Assembly (NCBI GenBank): GCA_964519385.1
Contig: CAZFLR010000014.1
Span: 1-47,395, forward strand
Source: SVFI01 sp964519385
Lineage (GTDB): Bacteria; Bacillota; Clostridia; Lachnospirales; Lachnospiraceae
Direction of reading: 5' to 3'
Length of the DNA stretch: 47,395 bases
Shown: piece by piece, positions 7,703 through 15,457 of the stretch
Layout of the letters: every line of letters begins with the position of its first letter
How positions within the stretch are numbered: the first letter of the stretch is position 1
The notes under the pieces: generated by a model
What the model was told of the DNA's origin: nothing
Seen by the model: the letters and a program-made list of their open reading frames with translations, nothing else
The model's database searches: none
Made by a program: the position numbers and the translations under genes

Positions 7703-8359
7703 TTACTCCTTACTGCTCTGCTTTTCTTTTTCTTTCTCCTTCTGTGGTTCGCTCTTCTGTGGCTCACTCTTCTCAGCCAGCTCATCAATCAGCTTCTCTA
7801 TCAGTTGCTTTTTCATATATACATCAAAGCTCAGAAGACAGATGAAGGAAAAGTTTTTCAAAAATTCCTGTGTATCCTCCGGCGCGTCTTCAAATGCTTC
7901 CCTTGACATCCTGTAGCGTTCCGTCACATCCTTGCGGAGCACTTCTATCTGCTCCTTCTCCCAGTGGAACACTTCATCATACACACTTGTCAAATCAAAG
8001 CCGTCCGTCTTTCCGAAGAAACGCTCGGTCAGAGGATTCAAAAGCTTCTGAATATCCCCTATGGAAAGAATATTTTTAAAATAATAGATAAAAATCAGCA
8101 CAAGCATGTGCTCTTTGGAATATTTCTTTTTCACCGGCGGCGGAAGAAGATTGTTCTTGGCGTAATTATTAATCATGGTTTTCGTAAGAACCTTATCCTC
8201 CTGCGGATTACGTGTCTTTTCTCTCATTCGGCTGTCCATAAAGGTCGTTACCTGATCCATATAAAGATCAATATTCGGAACATCCTTGGATTTAATATAA
8301 TCTATGCGGTCAAAGCTTGCCATTATGCTGTTTAACAAATCATCTGTATCTATTGTCAT
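7703..8359 (-). CDS. DUF1836 domain protein
   Basis: 218 aa starting at ATG 8359 behind AAGGTG. The middle (about 45-160) is the DUF1836 domain: LTKTMINNYAKNNLLPPPVKKKYSKEHM followed by LIFIYYFKNILSIGDIQKLL. This resembles a MerR-like winged helix plus dimerisation part and is common in clostridia and lactobacilli, with no proven function; a transcription factor is likely. The C-terminus is a charged tail with a direct repeat (SEPQKSEPQK) and a KEKEKEK run. It is the first gene of the leftward unit running to the terminator at 3053, with 12 bases to the next ATG. Confidence 0.8.
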   Translation of the reverse strand: MTIDTDDLLNSIMASFDRIDYIKSKDVPNIDLYMDQVTTFMDSRMREKTRNPQEDKVLTKTMINNYAKNNLLPPPVKKKYSKEHMLVLIFIYYFKNILSIGDIQKLLNPLTERFFGKTDGFDLTSVYDEVFHWEKEQIEVLRKDVTERYRMSREAFEDAPEDTQEFLKNFSFICLLSFDVYMKKQLIEKLIDELAEKSEPQKSEPQKEKEKEKQSSKE

Positions 8360-8527
8360 CTCTTCACCTTTTCCTCTGCTTATATGTCATAATTGCATTC
8401 TGAAAATTCTACATCACATTATATAGTATTTAAAACTATTTGTAAACGTATTTATCTATTAGCATCCTTTCGGAAACTATACAAAATTGATTCTTTCTTT
8501 TCATGCTGCAGAAATGACTTTTTAGAA

Positions 8528-8556
8528 TTGACGCATTTCTTAAGCTATGATATTAT
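8528..8556 (+). promoter_or_regulatory. Sigma-A promoter of the YerC/YecD-type regulator gene
   Basis: TTGACG (8528-8533), 17-base spacer, TATTAT (8551-8556). The rest of 8360-8610 is AT-rich leader and divergent promoter space without another gene. Confidence 0.65.
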
Positions 8557-8561
8557 GACAT

Positions 8562-8583
8562 TATAAAGCTTTAAAACTTTATA
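8562..8583. repeat. Inverted repeat at the transcription start (candidate operator)
   Basis: TATAAAG (8562-8568) and CTTTATA (8577-8583), eight bases apart, fall at the expected start point of the promoter ending at 8556. A repressor site, perhaps for the encoded regulator itself, is possible. The AT composition makes chance occurrence a real alternative. Confidence 0.35.
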
Positions 8584-8610
8584 GTATTAAAGTGCCTTGG
8601 AGGATTACGC

Positions 8611-8907
8611 ATGGTAAAAAAATTGAAATCAGAACCGGTAGACAAGCTGTTCGATGCCATTCTGACGCTTCAGACAAAAGAAGAATGTTACTCTTTCTTT
8701 GAAGATTTATGCACAGTCAACGAGCTGCTTTCCCTTTCGCAACGTTTTGAAGTTGCCACGATGCTTCGCGAGAAAAGAACTTATCTTGAAATAGCCGAAA
8801 AGACAGGAGCTTCCACAGCAACCATCAGCCGTGTCAATCGTTCACTGACCTACGGGAATGACGGATATGAGCTTGTGTTTGACCGCATGAAGAAGAACGA
8901 CGAATAA
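8611..8907 (+). CDS. TrpR-like YerC/YecD family DNA-binding protein
   Basis: 98 aa, start ATG 8611 with GGAGG nine bases upstream. The protein is all-helical with the signature NELLSLSQRFEVATMLREK and the helix-turn-helix TYLEIAEKTGASTATISRVNR, then YGNDGYELVFDRM. This is the YerC/YecD branch of the Trp repressor superfamily, widespread in Firmicutes with no defined ligand. It is monocistronic: own promoter upstream and a terminator 43 bases after the stop. Confidence 0.9.
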   Translation: MVKKLKSEPVDKLFDAILTLQTKEECYSFFEDLCTVNELLSLSQRFEVATMLREKRTYLEIAEKTGASTATISRVNRSLTYGNDGYELVFDRMKKNDE

Positions 8908-8949
8908 AGACTATTTGGTACATCCCGGAAACAAATTACAAAGTATTTA

Positions 8950-8981
8950 AAACAGATAGGACTCAAAAATCCTATCTGTTT
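8950..8981. terminator. Intrinsic terminator after the TrpR-like gene
   Basis: AAACAGATAGGA (8950-8961) pairs with TCCTATCTGTTT (8970-8981), followed by TTATTTTT. It can also serve the convergent EIIC gene. Confidence 0.85.
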
Positions 8982-9025
8982 TATTTTTACACCTTGCATT
9001 TGATTTTCTCTACAATTACAGAATT

Positions 9026-10093
9026 CTACACATCCAGTTTCATGTCCCCATCCTTAATCCATCCGGCTTTGCGCATCAAAAATGCCGTTATCCATGCAAT
9101 CAGACCCGTGAGAAGGAAGTGAAGAACCACAATCTTAACAAGCACAACAGCAGCCTCACCGCCCTCTGCCACCATTGTCTGGTAAGTGGTAATCTGTCCG
9201 ACAAGTCCTGCCGTTCCCATTCCTGAACCGGTTGCATTGTTAGTCATCTTGAAAACAAGGGTCGATACCGGTCCCAAGATGGCACTGGAAACGATTGCCG
9301 GAAGCCATATAATCGGTTTCTTCACAATATTTCCAATCTGAAGCATACTTGTTCCGAGTCCCTGCGCCAGAAGTCCGTTGACCTTGTTGTCCTTGTAGCT
9401 TGCCACTGCAAAGCCGACCATATTCGCGCAACATCCAACCGTTGCTGCACCGGCTGCAAGTCCTGACAAATTCAAAATGATTCCAAGAGCAGCAGAGCTG
9501 ATTGGAAGTGTCAGAATAATTCCCATAAGTACAGAAACAATGATACCTCCGACAAATGGATGCTCCGCCACGTTGACATTCACAAGTTCTCCGATAAATG
9601 TCATAAATGCAGAAATTGGAGGTCCGAGTATAAGACCGACTGCACTGCCTGATACAATACTTACAAGCGGAGTAATTAAAATATCCACCTTCGTTCTTCC
9701 GCTGACCATATGTCCTACCAAAATCGCTACCAGTGCAGCAATAAATGCTCCAAGCGGTTCACCCGGTCCTGCATATACAATCACACCCTCTGTCAGAACT
9801 GTTCCGGCCAATATCTTACTTGCAAATGCTCCCATCATACCGGCAGTTGCTGCAGAGACTACCACAAGCGGACTTTCTTTATATTTCAGTGCAACGCCGA
9901 TACCGATACCTGCACCCGTAATACTTGATGCCACCTTCCCCATCACAACCATGTACGTTCCGATTACCCCCGGCAGAAAACCGCCAATCTGTGAAATAAT
10001 CGTACCTATAATGAGTGTAGCAAAAAGTCCCGTCGCCATACCACTTAGTCCGTCAATAAAAATTTTGTTCAGTATTTCTTTTACCTTTTTCAT
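9026..10093 (-). CDS. EIIC-like transporter (PTS_EIIC_2 family), candidate NiaR-controlled vitamin transporter
   Basis: 355 aa, GGAGG five bases before ATG 10093. About ten hydrophobic helices with many Gly and Ala, including GLSGMATGLFATLIIGTIISQ, VALKYKESPLVVVSAATAG and GPGEPLGAFIAALVAI. It matches the membrane-component family PTS_EIIC_2. No EIIA, EIIB or sugar enzyme is nearby, so it may not work as a sugar PTS. It lies 86 bases downstream of niaR in the same direction, and the gap contains tandem TGTCTTGTCAG repeats that look like an operator. From this context I infer uptake of niacin or a related NAD precursor; the family alone does not prove it. Confidence 0.75.
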   Translation of the reverse strand: MKKVKEILNKIFIDGLSGMATGLFATLIIGTIISQIGGFLPGVIGTYMVVMGKVASSITGAGIGIGVALKYKESPLVVVSAATAGMMGAFASKILAGTVLTEGVIVYAGPGEPLGAFIAALVAILVGHMVSGRTKVDILITPLVSIVSGSAVGLILGPPISAFMTFIGELVNVNVAEHPFVGGIIVSVLMGIILTLPISSAALGIILNLSGLAAGAATVGCCANMVGFAVASYKDNKVNGLLAQGLGTSMLQIGNIVKKPIIWLPAIVSSAILGPVSTLVFKMTNNATGSGMGTAGLVGQITTYQTMVAEGGEAAVVLVKIVVLHFLLTGLIAWITAFLMRKAGWIKDGDMKLDV

Positions 10094-10133
10094 ATTATCC
10101 TCCGTTCATGACTGACTTTCTCTTTTATCTTGC

Positions 10134-10156
10134 TGTCTTGTCAGTTGTCTTGTCAG
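10134..10156. promoter_or_regulatory. Tandem 11-bp repeats, candidate NiaR operator
   Basis: TGTCTTGTCAG occurs at 10134-10144 and again, identical, at 10146-10156, giving a 12-base period. It lies between the niaR stop and the EIIC start, about 40 bases upstream of that ATG. Repression of the transporter by NiaR with niacin is the obvious hypothesis. I recall TGTCTTG-type half sites for Firmicute NiaR but could not check this. Confidence 0.6.
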
Positions 10157-10179
10157 CCACGGAGTAAGATATCATATAT

Positions 10180-10701
10180 CTAGTTGATATGCAAGTACCC
10201 TTTTTCCTTCAGTGCCTTTTCAATTCTGTCAAGAGTTTCCCTGTCCTTTGCCTCAACCGTATGATAATGAACGCCACCGGTCAGGCTGGAAAGCCCTTTG
10301 GCATTTCGTTCCCGGCACTGCTCTACAAACGTATCCACATCCTGTCTGCTGCAGATAATCAAATCACAGGTAATCTGTCCGTATATCTCATGTTCCACGA
10401 TTACATCAAGCACATGCCCGCCCAGATCAACAATCGTGTAAAGCTCCTCTTTAATCTCCTCTTCCGAATGGGCAACCTGAATGGCTCTCTGCACCTTCTT
10501 TCGCGCCTCCTGCTCCTGAAAGAAAATATAGCCCTTGTTGGTGGATAAAATATTTTTATTTACAGCACGGAGCAGTGCAATGTCCTGTACGATAATCTGA
10601 CGACTCACAGAAAGCCTCCTCGCAAGCTCCGTTCCGGGCAACGGATTCTGTGCATGTAATAAAATCTGAAGAATCTGTTCTCTTCTTTCTTCTCCCGTCA
10701 T
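10180..10701 (-). CDS. niaR: NiaR, niacin-responsive transcriptional repressor
   Basis: 173 aa from ATG 10701, which has GAGAGGAG seven bases upstream; an upstream in-frame ATG has none. The N-terminal HTH_11 domain (MTGEERREQILQILLHAQ, GTELARRLSVSRQIIVQDIALLR) is followed by the 3H domain with its conserved histidines (VDLGGHVLDVIVEHEIYG and GGVHYHTV). Known NiaR/YrxA proteins bind nicotinic acid and a metal through this domain and repress NAD synthesis or niacin uptake genes. Here the only neighbour in its direction is the EIIC-like transporter. Confidence 0.88.
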   Translation of the reverse strand: MTGEERREQILQILLHAQNPLPGTELARRLSVSRQIIVQDIALLRAVNKNILSTNKGYIFFQEQEARKKVQRAIQVAHSEEEIKEELYTIVDLGGHVLDVIVEHEIYGQITCDLIICSRQDVDTFVEQCRERNAKGLSSLTGGVHYHTVEAKDRETLDRIEKALKEKGYLHIN

Positions 10702-10797
10702 TTTTTTGCTCCTCTCTGCTCTTTTTAATTTTTTATTATCTATTGTAGCCCATCGCTTTTGCAAATGCAAAAATTTTCATATTTTGTTAACTTATTC

Positions 10798-10826
10798 TTT
10801 ACAATTTTTTTTCATTGTGCTATTCT
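10798..10826 (+). promoter_or_regulatory. Promoter of the cold-shock gene
   Basis: TTTACA (10798-10803), 17-base spacer, TATTCT (10821-10826). The leader of about 40 bases ends in GGAGG and is shorter than the long cold-responsive leader of E. coli cspA. Confidence 0.6.
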
Positions 10827-10872
10827 ATCGTTGTCGCAAATGTGACACACATTTATATTGGAGGTAGCCAAA

Positions 10873-11073
10873 ATGAACAAAGGTACAGTTAAATGGTTCA
10901 ACAACCAGAAAGGTTACGGATTTATTTCTGACGAAGCCGGAAACGATGTTTTCGTACATTACTCAGGACTTAACATGGAAGGCTTTAAGTCATTAGACGA
11001 AGGCGCAGCAGTTGAGTACGAAGTAGTTAACGGCGAAAAAGGACCTCAGGCAGTAAACGTAACGAAATTATAA
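10873..11073 (+). CDS. Cold-shock domain protein (CspA/CspB family)
   Basis: 66 aa from ATG 10873; GGAGG at 10860-10864 fixes this start rather than the upstream TTG. It has the complete five-strand OB fold with RNP1 (KGYGFI) and RNP2 (VFVHY), preceded by MNKGTVKWFNNQ. It acts as an RNA chaperone that melts secondary structure and binds single-stranded nucleic acid. It is divergent from niaR and followed by a strong terminator, so monocistronic. Confidence 0.97.
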   Translation: MNKGTVKWFNNQKGYGFISDEAGNDVFVHYSGLNMEGFKSLDEGAAVEYEVVNGEKGPQAVNVTKL

Positions 11074-11162
11074 GACTAATCAGTTTTGCGATGTGCCTTT
11101 TTGAAATATAAATCCATAAGTATTTAGTTCCAAATAGACAGTTGTTTTAACAGATTAAAAAG

Positions 11163-11190
11163 AAGAACCGGAAAACCGGTTCTTTTTTTA
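11163..11190. terminator. Bidirectional intrinsic terminator
   Basis: AAGAACCGG (11163-11171) pairs with CCGGTTCTT (11176-11184), followed by T7. It lies between the convergent cold-shock and hisA genes. Confidence 0.9.
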
Positions 11191-11194
11191 TTAC

Positions 11195-11971
11195 TTATTC
11201 CTCTATTTCCTTTAATACGCGTTCAAGCTCCATCGTTCCGCCAAACAAATTCAGCGCGCTGCCGATTGTCACGTTCACATGTCCCTTTCCAAGTTCTTTC
11301 AGCTTTCTGAGGTCTTCAAAATCATGCACTCCGCCTGCGTAGGTCACCGGACGCAGTTCAAATTTCCCAAGCATCTCAACAAGCTCGTCCTCTATTCCCT
11401 GCGCCTTACCTTCCACATCCACCGCGTGGATGAGAAATTCATCACAATATGCGGATAAGCTCTCCATCACCTCTGTCGTTAGTCTAACCTCTGTCTTCTT
11501 CTGCCAGCGGTCAGTCATCACATAATATCCGTCTTCATACTTCTTACAGCTCAAATCAAGCACCAGATGTTCACTTCCCACAGCCTCCACAAGCTTGTTG
11601 AGGTTTACATAATTAATCTCCCCATTTGAGAAAACATAGGAAGTCACTATAACATGTGACGCGCCTTCTTTGATATAGTCCGGCGCATTACCGGCCGTAA
11701 TCGAGCCGCCAATCTGCAGCCCTGACGGATATGCGCGCAATGCCTTCACCGCTTCGGCACGGGTCGCTTCAAAAAATTCACTGTCTTCTTTATTTAATAA
11801 AATTACATGTCCGCCGCGGATATTTTTATTTTGATACAATGCTGCAAAAAAAGCCGCATCCTGCTGTGCCACAAAATTTTCCCGCGCCTGATTCCCGGCA
11901 TCCTTCAGGCTGCTGCCGACAATCTGTTTCACTTTTCCGTTATGTATATCAATACAAGGACGAAACTGCAT
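11195..11971 (-). CDS. hisA: HisA, eukaryotic-type ProFAR isomerase
   Basis: 258 aa from ATG 11971, with GGAAAGGAG nine bases upstream. MQFRPCIDIHNGKVKQIVG carries the first catalytic Asp; IQIGGSI-like LQIGGSITAGNA and HAVDVEGKAQGIEDELV (second catalytic Asp region) and VTYAGGVHDFEDL follow. The spacing and the long insertions match the HisA type seen in yeast and some clostridia rather than the usual bacterial HisA. It isomerises ProFAR to PRFAR in histidine synthesis as a TIM barrel. It stands alone with its own promoter, away from any other his gene in the window. Confidence 0.88.
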   Translation of the reverse strand: MQFRPCIDIHNGKVKQIVGSSLKDAGNQARENFVAQQDAAFFAALYQNKNIRGGHVILLNKEDSEFFEATRAEAVKALRAYPSGLQIGGSITAGNAPDYIKEGASHVIVTSYVFSNGEINYVNLNKLVEAVGSEHLVLDLSCKKYEDGYYVMTDRWQKKTEVRLTTEVMESLSAYCDEFLIHAVDVEGKAQGIEDELVEMLGKFELRPVTYAGGVHDFEDLRKLKELGKGHVNVTIGSALNLFGGTMELERVLKEIEE

Positions 11972-12012
11972 ATCAATGCACTCCTTTCCCATAGCTTGGC
12001 AATCTGACAATA

Positions 12013-12041
12013 ATCTTATCACACCGGTTTTTTTTCATCAA
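12013..12041 (-). promoter_or_regulatory. Promoter of hisA
   Basis: On the minus strand TTGATG (12036-12041), 17-base spacer, TAAGAT (12013-12018), about 40 bases before the start codon. Confidence 0.6.
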
Positions 12042-12129
12042 TGTATATTCTCAAAAAAAGCGGGCAAATTATTCATATCAGTATCAAAACAACTGACATA
12101 ATTTATGATTGACAAAAGGAGTGAAAATT

Positions 12130-12531
12130 ATGAAAAAGAGCAAAACATTTCTCTGTGTACTTTTACTTTGTCTCTCCATGGGTACATTAACCGGCTGCGC
12201 ATGCGGACGTACTGAGACAAATAACGCAGACGAGGTTCCGGGCACTACCAACACAACCGACGAAACCGGGACAGGCAACGAAGCCGGTGATGTGACAACA
12301 GAGGATACAGCAAATGGTGCAGGAAATGCAATCGGCGATGCCGGAAATGCTGTCGGCGATGCAATTGATGATGCCGGAAATGTCGTAGATGACATTGCGG
12401 ACGGTGCGGGCAACGTCGTTGAAGATGTCACAGACGGCGTTGATAATGCAGTCAACAATGACACTGCCACAGACAATGCAGACAATCCAGTGACTGACGA
12501 TACTGCAGAAGGAACAGATGTAAATCCTTAG
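12130..12531 (+). CDS. Small lipoprotein with GNA/GD-rich repeats
   Basis: 133 aa from ATG 12130 behind AAAGGAG. A type II signal peptide (MKKSKTFLCVLLLCLSMG) ends in the lipobox LTGC, so the mature protein is lipid-anchored from its Cys outside the membrane. The mature part is very acidic, rich in Thr, Asn and Asp, with repeated units of the type GAGNAIGDAGNAVGDA and DDAGNVVDDI. No enzyme motif is present. The repeats suggest an amphipathic or extended stalk. Function unknown; a terminator follows, so it is probably monocistronic. Confidence 0.85.
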   Translation: MKKSKTFLCVLLLCLSMGTLTGCACGRTETNNADEVPGTTNTTDETGTGNEAGDVTTEDTANGAGNAIGDAGNAVGDAIDDAGNVVDDIADGAGNVVEDVTDGVDNAVNNDTATDNADNPVTDDTAEGTDVNP

Positions 12532-12563
12532 TTCCTGCACATGCCTTTGTTTTATGTAAACTA

Positions 12564-12608
12564 AAAAGTCCTCCGCGCATTTCCGACAGCTTTGCGCGAA
12601 GGACTTTT
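12564..12608. terminator. Bidirectional intrinsic terminator
   Basis: AAAAGTCCT...CGCGC pairs with GCGCG...AGGACTTTT, between the lipoprotein gene and the convergent fbp gene. Confidence 0.85.
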
Positions 12609-12612
12609 ATAT

Positions 12613-14577
12613 TTATTCATAAACACTTTTTTCAATGATATCACCGTTGCGATACGCCAGCAGAAGTTCCTCAAGCTGATAGATGCTTTCTTTCAGCTCT
12701 GTACCGATATCGGTGTCTGAAACACACAGCCTCTGCAATGCCGTCTCTACCACAATGGAATCTGAAAAGATGTCCGATTCCTTGCGAATCGCCGCTTCTG
12801 TCGATTCAAACGGTTCATGCGAAACCAGACGCATTCCGTGGGAATTGGCAACCAGTGTATAACCTGCAATACCGGTTTTATTCTGGTATGCCTTTGAAAA
12901 TCCGCCGTCAATGACAAGCAGCTTTCCGCCGCATTTGATAGGCGACTCTCCTTTTTTTCGCTCCACAGGAACATGTCCGTTCACGATATGTGATTTTTCC
13001 GTATGCAGACCGAACTCCGTCAATATTTTGTCAACGATTTTCTCGTCGTCATACAATCTGTAGTAAGCATTTTTCTTTTCAACGTGTGTCTCTTTGTCCT
13101 CGATAAAATATCTCTCGAAGGTTGCCATCTTATCCTTGCCAAACACCGGAGAATTCGGCCCGGCCCAGATATACCACAGTATATCCTCGCCTTTTGACTT
13201 TTCTCCGGAATCACGGGTTCCGTAATATCCCTTTCTGGCATAATTGTCAAGAATGTCATACAAAGCTTTTCCGCTGTACTTCTTTCCGAAAATATCAACC
13301 TTAATAAAATCGCCGTTCTCATCCATCGGCACACAGCCGTGATAGAGAAGATTGGAATTGTGGACTTTATACATTCCGCCCTTTGAAAACAGGAAACGCA
13401 CATCCTTCTGAAGCTTTTCACAGCGTGAAAATGCCTGTCGGAGCCGTTCCATAAGCTCTGATTCTTCCGCGGTCAGGGCGTATGGATTTTCTGGATCCAC
13501 CGTCGGGAAGTCCGTATCGTTCATCGGATATACCTTGTCCCCGATTCTGATTGTTTTTTCCTTAAAATCTATTTTATCCAGAAGTAACCTGTCTTCCATC
13601 ATAAACTCCGGACGACGCATGATAATCTGCCCCTCCAGCTTAAACTGGATAATGGCAATGGCCTTGTGCATCTTCATGTCCATGCCAAGGTCCTTCGTGT
13701 TATAATCCGTGTTAAATTTAATAGAAAAAGTATCACAATTGACATCTGCGTATTTTTCCATGGCAAAGGTGGCAAGCGGAATCAGATTGATACCGTACCC
13801 CTCCTCCAGCGTATCGAGATTACCATAGCGCGCGGACATACGGATGACATTCGCTATGCAGGCAAGCGAGCCGGCTGCTGCTCCCATCCATACAATATCA
13901 TGGTTTCCCCACTGTACATCCACGTTGTGATAGTGACGCAGGGTATCGAGAATCACATGCGGTCCCGGTCCCCTGTCATAAATATCGCCTACAATGTGAA
14001 GCTGATCGACAACCAGTCTCTGAATCAGGTTAGAAAGAGCCACGATAAATTCAGGTGCACGGCCAATTCTGATAATCGTGTTGACAATCTCATTGTAATA
14101 GCCTTCCTTATCCTGTACCTCCGCTTTTTCCGTAATCAGTTCTTCAATAATATATGCAAAATCCTTCGGAAGAGCCTTGCGCACCTTCGAGCGCGTATAC
14201 TTTGACGACACATGCTTTGTAATCTGTACCAGACGGTACAGTGTAATCTTGTACCAGTCTTCGATATTGTCTTCCTCCTGCATTACAATCTCAAGCTTTT
14301 CTTTCGGATAATATATCAGAGTAGCCAGACTCTTTTTATCCTTATTACTCAGGGTATTTCCGAACTCCTCATCAATCTTACGACGCACAGAGCCGGAGCC
14401 GTTTTTCAGAATATGATTAAACTGCTCATACTCGCCGTGAATGTCCGTCATAAAATGTTCCGTGCCCTTCGGAAGGTTCAAAATCGCCTGAAGGTTAATA
14501 ATCTCCGTACTTGCGGAAGCAATGTTCGGATACTGCTTCGCAAGAGACCTCAGATACCGTAATTCCATTTCGTCCAT
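12613..14577 (-). CDS. fbp: Fructose-1,6-bisphosphatase class III
   Basis: 654 aa, the usual length of the Firmicute class III enzyme (B. subtilis Fbp about 670). It belongs to the metallophosphoesterase superfamily: MTDIHGEYEQF, GDIYDRGPGPHVILD, GNHDIVWMGAAAG, and NGHVPVERKKGESP with the later metal histidines. It converts fructose-1,6-bisphosphate to fructose-6-phosphate in gluconeogenesis. AGGGGG is eight bases before ATG 14577. It lies only 28 bases after dapB, with no promoter visible between, so it is probably cotranscribed with dapA-dapB under the lysine riboswitch. Confidence 0.95.
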   Translation of the reverse strand: MDEMELRYLRSLAKQYPNIASASTEIINLQAILNLPKGTEHFMTDIHGEYEQFNHILKNGSGSVRRKIDEEFGNTLSNKDKKSLATLIYYPKEKLEIVMQEEDNIEDWYKITLYRLVQITKHVSSKYTRSKVRKALPKDFAYIIEELITEKAEVQDKEGYYNEIVNTIIRIGRAPEFIVALSNLIQRLVVDQLHIVGDIYDRGPGPHVILDTLRHYHNVDVQWGNHDIVWMGAAAGSLACIANVIRMSARYGNLDTLEEGYGINLIPLATFAMEKYADVNCDTFSIKFNTDYNTKDLGMDMKMHKAIAIIQFKLEGQIIMRRPEFMMEDRLLLDKIDFKEKTIRIGDKVYPMNDTDFPTVDPENPYALTAEESELMERLRQAFSRCEKLQKDVRFLFSKGGMYKVHNSNLLYHGCVPMDENGDFIKVDIFGKKYSGKALYDILDNYARKGYYGTRDSGEKSKGEDILWYIWAGPNSPVFGKDKMATFERYFIEDKETHVEKKNAYYRLYDDEKIVDKILTEFGLHTEKSHIVNGHVPVERKKGESPIKCGGKLLVIDGGFSKAYQNKTGIAGYTLVANSHGMRLVSHEPFESTEAAIRKESDIFSDSIVVETALQRLCVSDTDIGTELKESIYQLEELLLAYRNGDIIEKSVYE

Positions 14578-14605
14578 AGCTTTTCCCCCTGTCAGTCCTT
14601 ACTGC

Positions 14606-15367
14606 TTATCCTGCATTAATCACGTCACTCATGTCATACATTCCGGCCGGTTTTCCTGCCAGAAACTTCGCTGCCTCAACAGCTCCTTTGCCGAACACGC
14701 CTCTGGAATAAGCTCTGTGGGATAAGGTAATCACTTCATCCTCACCGGCAAAAATAACATCATGGTCACCGATAATGGTTCCGCCTCTCACTGCTGAAAA
14801 ACCGATTTCATTTTTCGGTCTTACTATGCTTCTGTCACTTCTGTCATACACATAATCATATTTTTCTTCTAATGCTTCATTTATGGAATCACCGAGAGCC
14901 AGTGCCGTTCCGCTTGGTGCATCCTTCTTCTGGTTGTGATGCTTTTCAACAATTTCAATGTCAAAGCCCGCTTCTGCAAGAATCGGTGAAACATCCTTTA
15001 ACACCTTCTGAAGAAGATTGATTCCCATAGACATATTGGCAGATTTCAGAACTGCCACCTTCTCGGATGTCTTCCTTACTTTTTCAAGCTGTTCCTGTGT
15101 CAGACCTGTAGTACAAAGTACCACCGGAAGCTTTCTTTCTGCGCAGTAGTCCAGAAGTGTATCCACGCTCGCTGCCGTTGAAAAATCAATCACAGCATCT
15201 GCCTGTACATCGCATTCTTTTATACTTTTAAACACCGGATAGGTGTTTGCCACACCGTCAAACACGTCCACTCCTGCCACGATTTCAGCCGCTCCGTCTG
15301 CCTCAATCAGTCTTGTAATATACTGTCCCATTCTGCCGTTACAGCCATGCATAATTACTTTTATCAT
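14606..15367 (-). CDS. dapB: 4-hydroxy-tetrahydrodipicolinate reductase DapB
   Basis: 253 aa from ATG 15367 behind AGGAG; an upstream start would extend into the hairpin between dapA and dapB. The NAD(P)-binding start is MIKVIMHGCNGRMGQ; FSTAASVDTLL, CTTGLTQEQL and the active-site EKHHNQKKDAPSGTAL are all present. It reduces the DapA product in the diaminopimelate/lysine pathway. It is directly downstream of dapA. Confidence 0.96.
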   Translation of the reverse strand: MIKVIMHGCNGRMGQYITRLIEADGAAEIVAGVDVFDGVANTYPVFKSIKECDVQADAVIDFSTAASVDTLLDYCAERKLPVVLCTTGLTQEQLEKVRKTSEKVAVLKSANMSMGINLLQKVLKDVSPILAEAGFDIEIVEKHHNQKKDAPSGTALALGDSINEALEEKYDYVYDRSDRSIVRPKNEIGFSAVRGGTIIGDHDVIFAGEDEVITLSHRAYSRGVFGKGAVEAAKFLAGKPAGMYDMSDVINAG

Positions 15368-15402
15368 ATTGTCTCCTTTTCCTGTATCTGATATGAAGAT
15401 GA

Positions 15403-15426
15403 CAGGCAGCAAAATCTGACTGCCTG
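15403..15426 (-). repeat. Intercistronic hairpin between dapA and dapB
   Basis: CAGGCAG (15403-15409) pairs with CTGCCTG (15420-15426). No T-run follows on the minus strand, so it is more likely an mRNA processing or stability element than a terminator. Confidence 0.5.
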
Positions 15427-15457
15427 CCATATATTATGTTCCCGTTATACCGTTTTC

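Noticed and set aside
9477..10115. A 212-residue plus-strand frame
   Set aside because: It is the antisense shadow of the EIIC-like gene; composition is an artefact of the Gly/Ala/Ile-rich membrane protein and it has no ribosome binding site.
13666..14562. Plus-strand frames of 116-179 residues
   Set aside because: They lie wholly inside fbp in the antisense direction and resemble no family.
15403..15426. Terminator between dapA and dapB
   Set aside because: The stem is good but there is no T-run on the minus strand.
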